DNA of 64,000 bases, from contig NZ_CP043051.1 of assembly GCF_008121495.1 (NCBI RefSeq), forward strand, positions 806,001 to 870,000, read 5' to 3'. Below are positions 52,141 to 62,164 of the stretch, piece after piece. The DNA is from Mediterraneibacter gnavus ATCC 29149 (GTDB taxonomy: Bacteria; Bacillota; Clostridia; Lachnospirales; Lachnospiraceae). Numbering within the stretch: the stretch's first letter is position 1; each line of letters begins with the position of its first letter. Position numbers and translations under genes: made by a program. Below the pieces are notes generated by a model, which saw nothing but the letters and a program-made list of their open reading frames with translations, had not been told where the DNA came from and did no database searches.

Positions 52141-52728
52141 TTACGAAAATAATTTCAGTTGTTCATATTCTGCTGTCCGATTCAACGGTATGGGCTTCTT
52201 AGCAAGAATAATTTCTACCGCTGCATCCTCCATAATCCAATCTTCCAGTTCTTGTCGTTCCAAAAGCAATGGCATCCGTTCATGCACCGGTGCTACGGAA
52301 GCATTTGCCTGTGTAGTCAGAATAACAAAACGATTTTGGCCATTATAGATTTGATAACACCCTGCCATAAATAATGTGGCATCCTGCTTTGGACTTTGAA
52401 AAGTATATTTATCTTTGTTTTTACTCCATTCGTAAAAGTGACGGGCGGGAATCACACATCTTCGATGTAGCACACTTTCTCGAAAGGTCTTCTTGTCTAG
52501 TATCGCCTCTGCCCTTGCATTGATAAGCAGTCCCTTTCCCTGGAATCCCGGAAAGCCCCACTGCATCTGCCTTGCAGCCACTTCCCTACACTCCTTTGTA
52601 AGTACAACTGCAGATTCAGACGGATGGATGTCCTGCCCATGCTCTATCTTTAAACGCTGGTCCAGTTTCTTTACAATCTTCTCAATCTCCTGTGAAGTTT
52701 CATCATCCACATAATATCTTCCGCACAT
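52141..52728 (-). CDS. SRAP/HMCES-type abasic-site protein (YedK-like)
   Basis: 195 residues from the ATG at 52728 (GGAGG upstream), which places Cys2 right after Met (MCGRYYV), as required because that Cys forms the covalent link to abasic sites in single-stranded DNA. Other family signatures: NARAEAI, RCVIPARHFYEW and ILTTQANASVAPVHERMPLL (His in the catalytic centre). Same operon as the Y-family polymerase. It may protect incoming single strands during transfer or SOS stress. Confidence 0.93.
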   Translation of the reverse strand: MCGRYYVDDETSQEIEKIVKKLDQRLKIEHGQDIHPSESAVVLTKECREVAARQMQWGFPGFQGKGLLINARAEAILDKKTFRESVLHRRCVIPARHFYEWSKNKDKYTFQSPKQDATLFMAGCYQIYNGQNRFVILTTQANASVAPVHERMPLLLERQELEDWIMEDAAVEIILAKKPIPLNRTAEYEQLKLFS

Positions 52729-52771
52729 TTTCTGTCCTCCTTCATTCATATTTTACTTCATCCTGGGTATC

Positions 52772-53080
52772 TTATACAACCAGTTTCCATGCACAATCCT
52801 CCGGACAAAAGAGGAGCACAAAATTGATTTGTTTTCCCAAAAGTACCGCCTGACATCTATACTTCCAGTTCACAATCCCCGCATACCACTGTTTTTCTAC
52901 AGTCAGAACCTGGATATGATTGATCTGGATAATCTCTTCATCCTCCCCTTTTACCTTCAACATCAATGGCAAAGATTTTCCGGTAGCTGTGAACCAGCAC
53001 TGGACTGCCACCTCATGATAGGTTCCGGATAAAGGCTCCTGCTCTGTATGCTCTGTATTTATTCCGATTCCAAATGCCAC
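52772..53080 (-). CDS. Small hypothetical protein between SRAP and polymerase genes
   Basis: 102 residues from a GTG with GAAGGGGGAAG upstream. A beta-rich chain with three Trp (VAVQCWFTATGKSLPLMLKV, YAGIVNWKYRCQAVLL), like DUF-type partners that often sit between YedK and Pol IV genes in Bacillota elements. Function unknown; likely part of the same SOS operon. Confidence 0.6.
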   Translation of the reverse strand: MAFGIGINTEHTEQEPLSGTYHEVAVQCWFTATGKSLPLMLKVKGEDEEIIQINHIQVLTVEKQWYAGIVNWKYRCQAVLLGKQINFVLLFCPEDCAWKLVV

Positions 53081-53099
53081 CGTTTCTTCCCCCTTCCCG

Positions 53100-54368
53100 C
53101 TATTCTGTCTTTAATTTCTCATAGTCCACAGAACGTTTTTCCCGTGAAATGCCACCACTCATGTGATCAATACACCCACCTAAAAAAGCTGCACGTATTA
53201 CCGAATCATTCCCATACCGTTTTCTAATCTGATCTATCGTTTCATCCATTTTTTCCAGCTTCTCATAATCATTCGTATCAAATAGATCCAATTGCCTCAT
53301 ATTCACCTGATCCTTGATGCGGCTGGTATGGATTCCCAGATGCCGGATGGGTGTCCCATCCCAGAGCTGGTCAAATAACTGGCAGGCACACTGATGAATC
53401 TCTTTCGTAATATTGGTTGCATTCTGAAGCGTCATCTGGTGACTGGCATAACTGAGATCATAGTTCTTGATCCCTACTGCAATCACTTCTGCCCTAGCTC
53501 CTGCTCCACGAAGTCTGCTTCCTACTGTCTCTGCCAAAGCCAACAGCACCAATTTTGCTGTAGATGCATCTGTCACATCAAAAGGAATCGTTGTGGAATT
53601 ACCATATCCCTTATTGGCAGGTGGGGCAGACTGGACTGCAGATACATCAATCCCATTTGCAAATCCCCAGATTACTTCCCCATGTTTCTTTAACTGTTGT
53701 TTTAAGTAGCCAGGATCGCTCTTTGCCAAATCTCCTATTGTTCGGATTCCCAACTTGAAAAGTGTCTTTGTTGTTGCCCGTCCTACAAAAAACAAGTCGC
53801 TTACCGGTAATGGCCACATCTTATTCCGTATCTCAGACTTCCATAATGTGTGCACTCTGTCTGGCTTCTGAAAATCACTTGCCATCTTAGCTAACAGTTT
53901 ATTCTCTGAAATACCGATATTCACTGTAAATCCAAGCCGTTCCTTAATCTGTCTCCGCATCTTCTCCGCTACTTCCACTGGCGTCCCCCAAAGCAATTCC
54001 GTTCCAGTCATATCTACAAACGCCTCATCTATCGAGTATTGTTCCACTACGGGAGAATACTCTTGCAAAATTCCCATAAAAGCTTTGGAACACCTCTCAT
54101 ACAATCCATAATTTGGAGGCACTAAAATAAGATTGGGACATTTCTGTTTTGCTTCCAAGATTGATTCACCTGTCTGTATCCGATATTTCTTTGCTGGAAT
54201 GGATTTTGCCAAAATGATTCCATGACGCATCGCCATATCCCCTCCTACCGCCGACACCTGTTCTCTTAAATCGCCTTTCCATCCCAAATGATGCAGCCGA
54301 TATACCGCTTCCCAGGACAAAAAGGCAGAATTTACATCTATATGAAAAATCACTTTTCCCAAACTCAC
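53100..54368 (-). CDS. Y-family translesion DNA polymerase (UmuC/DinB type)
   Basis: 422 residues. Catalytic residues are in HIDVNSAFLSWE (Asp11) and QYSIDEAFVDM (Asp114, Glu115); helix-hairpin-helix and little-finger regions follow (FFVGRATTKTLFKLGIRTIG). A clamp-binding motif QLDLFD is near the C-terminus. It copies past lesions under SOS control; the LexA-type box lies 28 bases upstream of the start. Plasmid and ICE versions of this polymerase are common in Bacillota. Confidence 0.93.
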   Translation of the reverse strand: MSLGKVIFHIDVNSAFLSWEAVYRLHHLGWKGDLREQVSAVGGDMAMRHGIILAKSIPAKKYRIQTGESILEAKQKCPNLILVPPNYGLYERCSKAFMGILQEYSPVVEQYSIDEAFVDMTGTELLWGTPVEVAEKMRRQIKERLGFTVNIGISENKLLAKMASDFQKPDRVHTLWKSEIRNKMWPLPVSDLFFVGRATTKTLFKLGIRTIGDLAKSDPGYLKQQLKKHGEVIWGFANGIDVSAVQSAPPANKGYGNSTTIPFDVTDASTAKLVLLALAETVGSRLRGAGARAEVIAVGIKNYDLSYASHQMTLQNATNITKEIHQCACQLFDQLWDGTPIRHLGIHTSRIKDQVNMRQLDLFDTNDYEKLEKMDETIDQIRKRYGNDSVIRAAFLGGCIDHMSGGISREKRSVDYEKLKTE

Positions 54369-54395
54369 GTTCCCCTCCTTTACATCTCATTATAC

Positions 54396-54409
54396 AGAAC
54401 ATACGTTCT
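54396..54409 (-). promoter_or_regulatory. LexA (SOS) box
   Basis: AGAACATACGTTCT at 54396-54409 matches the Gram-positive SOS box pattern GAAC-N4-GTTC with flanking symmetry. It lies just upstream of the polymerase gene on the minus strand. Confidence 0.85.
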
Positions 54410-54498
54410 GAAATCAAGAGATAATATTTTCCATATCCATGCTTCCTCTATATATAGTAATTCTCCTCTCAGACTAAACGATATATAGTGTTTTTATA

Positions 54499-54695
54499 TT
54501 GACACATACTACATATAGTGTTACACTTACTATGTAATTATTATTTGTGTCATCCGGAAAGGATATACGCACGCAGTTTAGGTTTGTAAAAGTGTCAGAA
54601 GTATACCACGCTACCAGCAGGGACTTCTGGCTTTTTTTATTTTGCAGGAAACTGCACGCATTAGAGAATGAACATCCGTGTCATTCTCTTTTTTT
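54499..54695 (+). promoter_or_regulatory. ligA operon promoter, operators and leader with two terminators
   Basis: Promoter TTGACA (54499-54504), 17-base spacer, TACACT (54522-54527). TATATAGTGTT or CATATAGTGTT occurs before and within it, and ACATATAGTGTTACAC with ACTTACTATGT forms an imperfect palindrome. The leader carries the box GCAGTTTAGG (from 54573), terminator 1 with stem GTCAGAAGT (54594-54602) and ACTTCTGGC (54623-54631) plus seven T, and terminator 2 with AGAGAATGA (54663-54671) and TCATTCTCT (54681-54689) plus a T-run. Confidence 0.65.
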
Positions 54696-54740
54696 ATGCC
54701 TAAACGCAAAGAAAGGAGGAAGAAAAACCGGAACAAATAA

Positions 54741-56795
<2,055 letters not shown>

Positions 56796-56805
56796 GGAGA
56801 AATCT

Positions 56806-57222
56806 ATGAGTATCATTACATCCGTTTTTCATATCTATGGATTTCTTATTACAGAAGAGGCTGCTAATCTTATCCTTCGATATACAGAGGAAGTTTTTCC
56901 TGATTTATACAAAGAGTTCTCTGATCCAGAATCACTCTTAGCCTTTCAGGAATATCTTTGTGAGAAACTTGATGGCTGTCGTTATGGCACTGCTGAGTCT
57001 ATGACGGTATGGAGGATCAAAGATCAGGAAGAACTGGACTTAAATCCAGGAGAAGAATTTTATATCATTGAACTTAAAAATTCTTCCCACTTATTTTCAC
57101 AGGCGTATTCTTCTTATACGGAAGTTATCCAAGAAATTCAAGAAACGTTTGGTGAATTACTTCCTCCCGATTTTCCATTAGATGATTTTCTTGTGGAAAT
57201 CATGGGCGAAGTTTGGGGATAG
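56806..57222 (+). CDS. Hypothetical acidic protein
   Basis: 138 residues from the ATG at 56806 (AAGGAG upstream), 10 bases after ligA. Acidic, alpha/beta, with no motif recognised (FLITEEAANLILRYTEEVFP). A strong terminator follows, so it ends the ligA unit. Confidence 0.55.
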   Translation: MSIITSVFHIYGFLITEEAANLILRYTEEVFPDLYKEFSDPESLLAFQEYLCEKLDGCRYGTAESMTVWRIKDQEELDLNPGEEFYIIELKNSSHLFSQAYSSYTEVIQEIQETFGELLPPDFPLDDFLVEIMGEVWG

Positions 57223-57223
57223 T

Positions 57224-57246
57224 GAAATGGGGTGACGCCCCATTTC
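57224..57246 (+). terminator. Terminator after the ligA unit
   Basis: GAAATGGGG (57224-57232) pairs with CCCCATTTC (57238-57246) around TGACG. A long T-run is lacking. Confidence 0.7.
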
Positions 57247-57286
57247 AAACATCTTTTGCAACTTTACATTTATAATTATTTTACCG

Positions 57287-57315
57287 TTGGAAAGCACCTT
57301 CTTTTTTGATATAAT
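57287..57315 (+). promoter_or_regulatory. Promoter of the DUF3990 module
   Basis: TTGGAA (57287-57292), 17-base spacer, TATAAT (57310-57315), 26 bases before the start codon. A separate promoter after a terminator marks the next genes as an independent unit. Confidence 0.7.
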
Positions 57316-57340
57316 GAAAGCAAATGGAGGGATAACGTAT

Positions 57341-58027
57341 ATGAGTATTCAATCAGATATAGAGATGCTATCAATTGAAGCACTGGAATATTATGCTAAA
57401 AAGCACCAAATATCAGAAGACGATGCCTTTAATATTTTCTACAAACATCAAGTATTTGAAAAAATACTGGTACAACACGAAACGTTGCACCAATTAGATA
57501 TTCATGATACTTTTCAATACGTAGAAGATATTATAGAAGAAGATACGCCCACGCTTGTTCTTTTCCATGGCTCCAATATTGCATTTGATAAAATCGATTT
57601 GAACAAATCACATAACCGTCGTGATTTTGGTCGTGGATTTTATTGCACAGTTCTCGAACAGCAGGCAAATGAATGGGCGAACCGCCTGTACTTGCGTACT
57701 CATACTGGCGGCAAATATGTGTATCGGTATATCTTCCAGCAATCCGAGGAACTAAAAATCAAACATTTTGCCACCTTGGACAAGGAATGGTTGGAGTTTG
57801 TCAAACTCAACCGTACTGTCGGCGATATCCAGCATCACTATGATGTTGTAATTGGGCCTGTTGCGGATGATAATACCATGGAAACTGTACAACTTTATTT
57901 GTCCGGTATCTTGAGCGTGGATGAAGCGGTTACAAGGCTTCGGTATAATAAGGTTAATAATCAGGTTTCCTTTCACACCCCACTTGCTCTTGAACATCTG
58001 GTATTGGAATCTCGAAAGGATGTGTAA
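57341..58027 (+). CDS. DUF3791-DUF3990 fusion (ADP-ribosyltransferase-like)
   Basis: 228 residues from the ATG at 57341 (GGAGG nine bases upstream). Residues 1-65 resemble DUF3791 (EALEYYAKKHQISEDDAFNI, LHQLDIHDTFQYVEDI). Residues 68-228 match DUF3990, an ADP-ribosyltransferase-like fold: LFHGSN, RRDFGRGFYCT and EQQANEWANRL. The HGS and FGxGFY segments suit NAD+ binding. It heads a set with a small partner gene and a NADAR protein. Transfer of ADP-ribose to DNA, RNA or protein is inferred; the target is unknown. Confidence 0.75.
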   Translation: MSIQSDIEMLSIEALEYYAKKHQISEDDAFNIFYKHQVFEKILVQHETLHQLDIHDTFQYVEDIIEEDTPTLVLFHGSNIAFDKIDLNKSHNRRDFGRGFYCTVLEQQANEWANRLYLRTHTGGKYVYRYIFQQSEELKIKHFATLDKEWLEFVKLNRTVGDIQHHYDVVIGPVADDNTMETVQLYLSGILSVDEAVTRLRYNKVNNQVSFHTPLALEHLVLESRKDV

Positions 58028-58030
58028 AAC

Positions 58031-58276
58031 ATGGAAGGTAAATATTTTTTTAACGGAAAAGATATTTCAATGAATCTGTATATTCAAATCCGGGATGTTA
58101 TCGATATTATTATGGAAAAGAGTAATCTTTCCTTTCCGGATGCCATGGGCAAATTTTATCATTCAAAAACTTACAAGGCCCTACAAAATACAGAAAATAC
58201 TCTTTGGGCGGAATCTGCCGGCTATATTGCAGACCGCTATTACGAAGAACAAGAAGAAGCACAAATAAACAAATAA
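58031..58276 (+). CDS. Small partner protein of the DUF3990 gene
   Basis: 81 residues, 3 bases after the DUF3990 stop. Sequence IQIRDVIDIIMEKSNLSFPD and AMGKFYHSKTYKALQNTE is of the small helical type that accompanies DUF3990 genes and resembles DUF3791-like proteins. Tight coupling and size suggest an antitoxin or accessory subunit. Confidence 0.6.
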   Translation: MEGKYFFNGKDISMNLYIQIRDVIDIIMEKSNLSFPDAMGKFYHSKTYKALQNTENTLWAESAGYIADRYYEEQEEAQINK

Positions 58277-58297
58277 CAAACAAAAAAATATGTTTAA

Positions 58298-58331
58298 GAA
58301 GGAACTGCTTACCATAAGCGGTTCCTTTTTT
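58298..58331 (+). terminator. Terminator-like hairpin before the NADAR gene
   Basis: AAGGAAC (58299-58305) pairs with GTTCCTT (58321-58327); an inner GCTTA/TAAGC helix fills the loop, and a T-run follows. The ribosome site of the NADAR gene is 10 bases further. Confidence 0.8.
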
Positions 58332-58352
58332 GTATAAGAAAGAAGGGATTAC

Positions 58353-58814
58353 ATGTATATTAATACCTATTCGAATCATTACCAGCAAACAATTGACCAC
58401 TTTCATGGAGCATACGCTTTTCTTAGTAACTTCTATCCTTCCCGGATATATTACCGGGGCTACTGGTATGCAAATAATGAGGCTGCTTTCCAGGCACAAA
58501 AGACCATTTCCCCTAAAGAACAGCTTCAATTTACCAAATTAAGGAATCCAAAAGATGCAAAAAAACTGGGAAGAGAAGTGCAGCTCCGTTCAGACTGGGA
58601 AAGTGTAAAGCTTATGTACATGTATGAAATTTGTATGTGCAAATTCATGCAGAATCCTACCCTATGTAAAGCATTACTTGCTACTGGGAATTGTCACCTT
58701 GTTGAAGGAAACAACTGGGGAGATTATTTTTGGGGTTCTGTAAATGGTCATGGCGAAAATCATCTGGGCAAAATTCTTATGGATATACGTGCAAAGCTTC
58801 AATTTGAATGTTAA
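58353..58814 (+). CDS. NADAR-family protein (YbiA-like)
   Basis: 153 residues from the ATG at 58353 (GAAAGAAGGG upstream). Family signatures are clear: AYAFLSNFYPSRIYYRGYWY, NNEAAFQAQK, and EGNNWGDYFWGSVNGHGENH followed by LGKILMDIR. NADAR proteins process NAD/ADP-ribose compounds; some are reported to remove ADP-ribose from guanine and to act as antitoxins of DNA-modifying transferases. Its place next to an ADP-ribosyltransferase-like gene suggests that kind of reversal role here. Confidence 0.9.
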   Translation: MYINTYSNHYQQTIDHFHGAYAFLSNFYPSRIYYRGYWYANNEAAFQAQKTISPKEQLQFTKLRNPKDAKKLGREVQLRSDWESVKLMYMYEICMCKFMQNPTLCKALLATGNCHLVEGNNWGDYFWGSVNGHGENHLGKILMDIRAKLQFEC

Positions 58815-58900
58815 AACATAATTTATCCAATTTTGCACTGTATGAACTGCAAATATTTTGCTATAATGAAAGATAGATTTTAAAGAAAGGATTTGTGCTT

Positions 58901-60259
58901 ATGTATCTGAAGCGTTTTGTCTATGACCGTCTTCTGGATTGGAAAAATGAAGGAGGTCATAGTACCCTGGAAGTCGGTGGAGCCCGTCAGGTTGGAAAAA
59001 CCTACCTGATACAGAAATTCGCTGACGAAAACTACAAACACAAAATTTATATTAACCTGTTTGAATTAAGCGGCAAACAGTTTATGGAATGTTATAAACA
59101 GGCAACCGACTGGACACCTGGAACAAAACGGCGGGAGCATCCTCTCCACGATGCCTTCCAGTTATATGAACCGGACTTTATTGATTCTGAAGATACCGTC
59201 ATCATTATTGACGAAATCCAGGAGTCTTCCGAAATTTATAACCGTATCCGGGAGTTTACACGTCACTTTAAAGCCCATTTCATCATCACAGGAAGCTACC
59301 TTGGACGGATTTATGATCCAGAATTCCGTTATTCCAGCGGTGATGTCACAAAGCTTACTATCTACACACTTTCTTTTGAAGAATTTTTGATGGCCTATGA
59401 CCAAAGCCTATATGACGATTATAAAAAAATACCTCTCCATTCATCTAAAGCCGAGGTCTATGATCACTTAAAAGAAACCTATGAGCTGTACTGCCAAATT
59501 GGTGGCTATCCCAAAGTAGTAGAAAACTATTTGGAGAACCAAAGCATCGTAAAAGCACAAGGCGAACTTGTAAAAATCATTGATACCTTTACCAATGAAT
59601 CCATTCGCTATTTTACGGATATTTTGGATACCAAAGTGTTTACCCATATTTTCTTTTCCATCTGCCGTATTTTAAACCGTGAAAAGAAAGGATTTTCAGA
59701 AGACAGCATCAGCGAAGAATTGCAAAAACTGGTAACCAAAGACTACTCCAGCAATATTTCAAAGGCTACCTGCAACCGTGCCATTAGCTGGCTGTACTTT
59801 TCCGGAATCATCGGATTCTGTGCCAAAATAACAGAAATGGATATTCTGGATTTTAAGTCCGCAAGCCGCTGCTACTTCATGGATATGGGACTGGCAAACT
59901 ATTATCTGACACGTACCGGTACCGATTCCCGTGTACTTGCAGGCACATTAAATGAAAATTATGTCTATATCAATCTGAAGAAACGCCAGGATTTTCCACA
60001 GGAAATTTCCTTTGAAACCCCTGCTTTTGCTACCTACCGTGGCGGAGAAATTGACTTTGTGGCACAAAGCCTATCTTCTTCCACCCGATATTTGATAGAA
60101 GTGAAAGCTGGAAAAGGTACTGCTTCTACTGCCCAGAAAGCTCTGGCTCAAGGAAAAGCAGATAAGCTTCTTTATTTAAAGGGAGCAACCAAAGGTGGTA
60201 TAGACGGTAAAACAGAAACATTGCCTATTTATTTACTGGAGCAATACAAATTTAATTAA
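58901..60259 (+). CDS. AAA_14/DUF4143 ATPase
   Basis: 452 residues from the ATG at 58901 (GAAAGGAT upstream). Walker A GGARQVGKTYL, Walker B VIIIDEIQESSEIYN, and sensor HFIITGSYLGR belong to the AAA_14 domain; the C-terminal ~200 residues are DUF4143 with a PD-(D/E)xK-like end (RGGEIDFVAQ, YLIEVKAGKG). Such proteins are common in gut bacteria and their function is poorly known. It follows the NADAR gene with about 85 bases containing a TATAAT at 58862-58867, so it has its own likely promoter. Confidence 0.88.
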   Translation: MYLKRFVYDRLLDWKNEGGHSTLEVGGARQVGKTYLIQKFADENYKHKIYINLFELSGKQFMECYKQATDWTPGTKRREHPLHDAFQLYEPDFIDSEDTVIIIDEIQESSEIYNRIREFTRHFKAHFIITGSYLGRIYDPEFRYSSGDVTKLTIYTLSFEEFLMAYDQSLYDDYKKIPLHSSKAEVYDHLKETYELYCQIGGYPKVVENYLENQSIVKAQGELVKIIDTFTNESIRYFTDILDTKVFTHIFFSICRILNREKKGFSEDSISEELQKLVTKDYSSNISKATCNRAISWLYFSGIIGFCAKITEMDILDFKSASRCYFMDMGLANYYLTRTGTDSRVLAGTLNENYVYINLKKRQDFPQEISFETPAFATYRGGEIDFVAQSLSSSTRYLIEVKAGKGTASTAQKALAQGKADKLLYLKGATKGGIDGKTETLPIYLLEQYKFN

Positions 60260-60272
60260 ATTTATGTTTACG

Positions 60273-60303
60273 AAGAGACTGCTTTTCAAGTGGTCTCTTT
60301 TTT
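60273..60303 (+). terminator. Intercistronic terminator-like hairpin
   Basis: AAGAGAC (60273-60279) pairs with GTCTCTT (60293-60299), followed by a T-run, then the ribosome site of the next gene. Confidence 0.75.
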
Positions 60304-60322
60304 ATTTAGAAGGAGAATGATT

Positions 60323-61054
60323 ATGAATTCAATAAAAGAACTAAAAGAACAATTAGGATACACAGAACTCGGTCCCGATGATACATTTACATTCCACTGT
60401 ACCCAATGCGGAAAGTGCTGCATCCACCGGGAGGATATTCTCTTGTCCCCGAAAGATTTGTTTAACATAGCAAAAAAATTTCAGATTACACCAGAGAATG
60501 CCTTGGAACAATATTGTGAGACTTACATTGGATGTAACTCCCGTTCCCCCGTAGTACGCCTAAAACCACAAGGAAGTGTCAAACGCTGCCCGCTATTAAA
60601 AAACCAGAAATGTTTGGTACACGATGTAAAGCCGACAGTCTGTGCCATGTTTCCGATTGGCCGTTATCTCCCCCTTTCTGCTGATGATGATTTTCCGGAA
60701 AATCCGGAAAAAATGTCCGTTGGATACATCTTTAATAATCCGGAATGCGGAGACGGATCAGAAATGCATACAGTTCGAGAATGGTTTCATGATTTCAACA
60801 TTCCATTAAAAGATGACTATTTCTTTACCTGGACTAAAACACAGGCAACACTCCGCAAGCATTTACGCTTTCTGGAGGAGCACCTATCGGAAAAGACCAT
60901 GATTTCAATATGGAATGCTATTTTGATAACTCTGTATCTGAACTATGATATTACAGAAAATTTTCAAACACAATTTCAGAAAAACTCAGATGCAATCCTA
61001 TCCTTAATTGAAACACTAAGAAATGTTGACATCCCTATGCCTAAGAAAGCATAA
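60323..61054 (+). CDS. YkgJ-family Cys-cluster protein
   Basis: 243 residues from the ATG at 60323 (AAGGAG upstream). Metal-binding Cys pattern CTQCGKCCIHRED near residue 30, then RCPLLKNQKCLVHDVKPTVC about 60 residues later, typical of YkgJ/DUF... Cys-cluster (CxxCxxCC) proteins that bind zinc or an iron-sulfur cluster. The C-terminal third is helical. Function unknown for the family; here it ends the plus-strand series. Confidence 0.85.
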   Translation: MNSIKELKEQLGYTELGPDDTFTFHCTQCGKCCIHREDILLSPKDLFNIAKKFQITPENALEQYCETYIGCNSRSPVVRLKPQGSVKRCPLLKNQKCLVHDVKPTVCAMFPIGRYLPLSADDDFPENPEKMSVGYIFNNPECGDGSEMHTVREWFHDFNIPLKDDYFFTWTKTQATLRKHLRFLEEHLSEKTMISIWNAILITLYLNYDITENFQTQFQKNSDAILSLIETLRNVDIPMPKKA

Positions 61055-61071
61055 ACAACTACAAATACTTC

Positions 61072-61100
61072 GAGCCGCCCAGTTTTGGACGGCTCTTTTT
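61072..61100 (+). terminator. Intrinsic terminator
   Basis: GAGCCG (61072-61077) pairs with CGGCTC (61090-61095), with an inner CCA/TGG, followed by TTTTT. It ends the last plus-strand gene. Confidence 0.85.
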
Positions 61101-61118
61101 ATGTCCATATAACGCCCT

Positions 61119-61349
61119 TTACATTCTGGCAACCATGACCCTTACGACTCTCACAGCAGCAATTACCGTGCTGTGATTTTCTGCATAAATGTGCCCCCAT
61201 AGATCACAAATCGCTTTTACATAAAGCGGATATTCCTTCACACCTGCCTTTCCACGAAATGCAATACTACTGAAAGCTACAGTATGCGTTTCTTCCTACA
61301 TGAGCAATTCTTCCTTCATCCAACAATTTATTCACCCCATATTTTTCAC
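61119..61349 (-). pseudogene. Decayed small gene (possible AbiEi-like remnant)
   Basis: Two minus-strand frames together look protein-like: one reads NKLLDEGRIAHVGRNAYCSF then stops, which resembles the winged-helix segment of AbiEi-type antitoxins, and the other carries on as EYPLYVKAICDLWGHIYAEN to VARM. A frameshift and an in-frame stop separate them. There is no usable start. A remnant is the simplest view; the family hint is weak. Confidence 0.3.
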
Positions 61350-61358
61350 CACCTTATC

Positions 61359-61401
61359 GTAGCGTTTCGGCAATAATCGCAATTTACTGCCGAAATGCTA
61401 C
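61359..61401. repeat. 14-bp inverted repeat
   Basis: GTAGCGTTTCGGCA (61359-61372) is mirrored by TGCCGAAATGCTAC (61388-61401) with one G:T change and a 15-base spacer. No T-run follows. It lies next to recombinase-type genes, so it could be a recombination or protein-binding site. Confidence 0.5.
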
Positions 61402-61468
61402 CTTTATTTACCATCTACATAATCAGCTCCAATAACATCCTATAAATTTTTCTTATCTAACACGTTCT

Positions 61469-62164
61469 TTATAATGGGATTATCCTTGGAACTTGTACTC
61501 CTGCTGAAATTCCCCTCTCTATCTTTCTCCTATAATTCCGAAAGCTATGGATATGAAACCCAAGAATTCCCCATGCACATGAAAGTTTGCGAACATAGTA
61601 CTCTTTTGATTTTGTAAATATTTTTCCTTGCTTCCTATATAATAATTTCATAATCCGCAACGACTGAGCCGAAATCTTAGGGAACGTTCCATTAAGTTTT
61701 TTGTACAAATCTCCTCTTTTGGTTTCTTCCAAAATAATAGTTTTTCCATGCATACAGGACCATTCTATACATGGAATATCTGCACTTCTTATCCCTGTTT
61801 CCATTGCAATTCTCAAAAATAAGGAAGTTTCAAAATCCTTTTTATATAGGAATTGATCTGCTATCATCTTGTAATGATCAACAAAATAAATTTCTCCTAT
61901 CTTTCTTTGTAGTTCTGCCAAAGATATGCTATTCAGCCATTCCAGTTTTCCTCTGTATTTTTCAACAAATATCATCCCCTGCTCAGCTTCAAAAGATTGC
62001 CTCAAATCACGGATAGCCTCTGGCCAACATTTTCTTTGTCCAGGTAACAATAAACATACCATTTTCTGTAAAAATTTTTCTTCACTATCCGGATTCCACT
62101 GTATTAAACGCTTTAGTTCTTCATAGGCTTGATTTACTTTATATTCCATTGTACTATTTCTCAT
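61469..62164 (-). CDS. Tyrosine-recombinase-like protein without visible catalytic Tyr
   Basis: 231 residues. The catalytic core shape is present: LRIAMETGIRSADIPCIEWS holds the first Arg, and HIHSFRNYRRKIE the HxxR motif. The usual Tyr 25-35 residues later is missing because the protein ends at QVPRIIPL. AAGGAG precedes the ATG, and the start overlaps the previous gene by 11 bases. It may be a truncated integrase or a DNA-binding protein derived from one. Confidence 0.65.
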   Translation of the reverse strand: MRNSTMEYKVNQAYEELKRLIQWNPDSEEKFLQKMVCLLLPGQRKCWPEAIRDLRQSFEAEQGMIFVEKYRGKLEWLNSISLAELQRKIGEIYFVDHYKMIADQFLYKKDFETSLFLRIAMETGIRSADIPCIEWSCMHGKTIILEETKRGDLYKKLNGTFPKISAQSLRIMKLLYRKQGKIFTKSKEYYVRKLSCAWGILGFHIHSFRNYRRKIERGISAGVQVPRIIPL

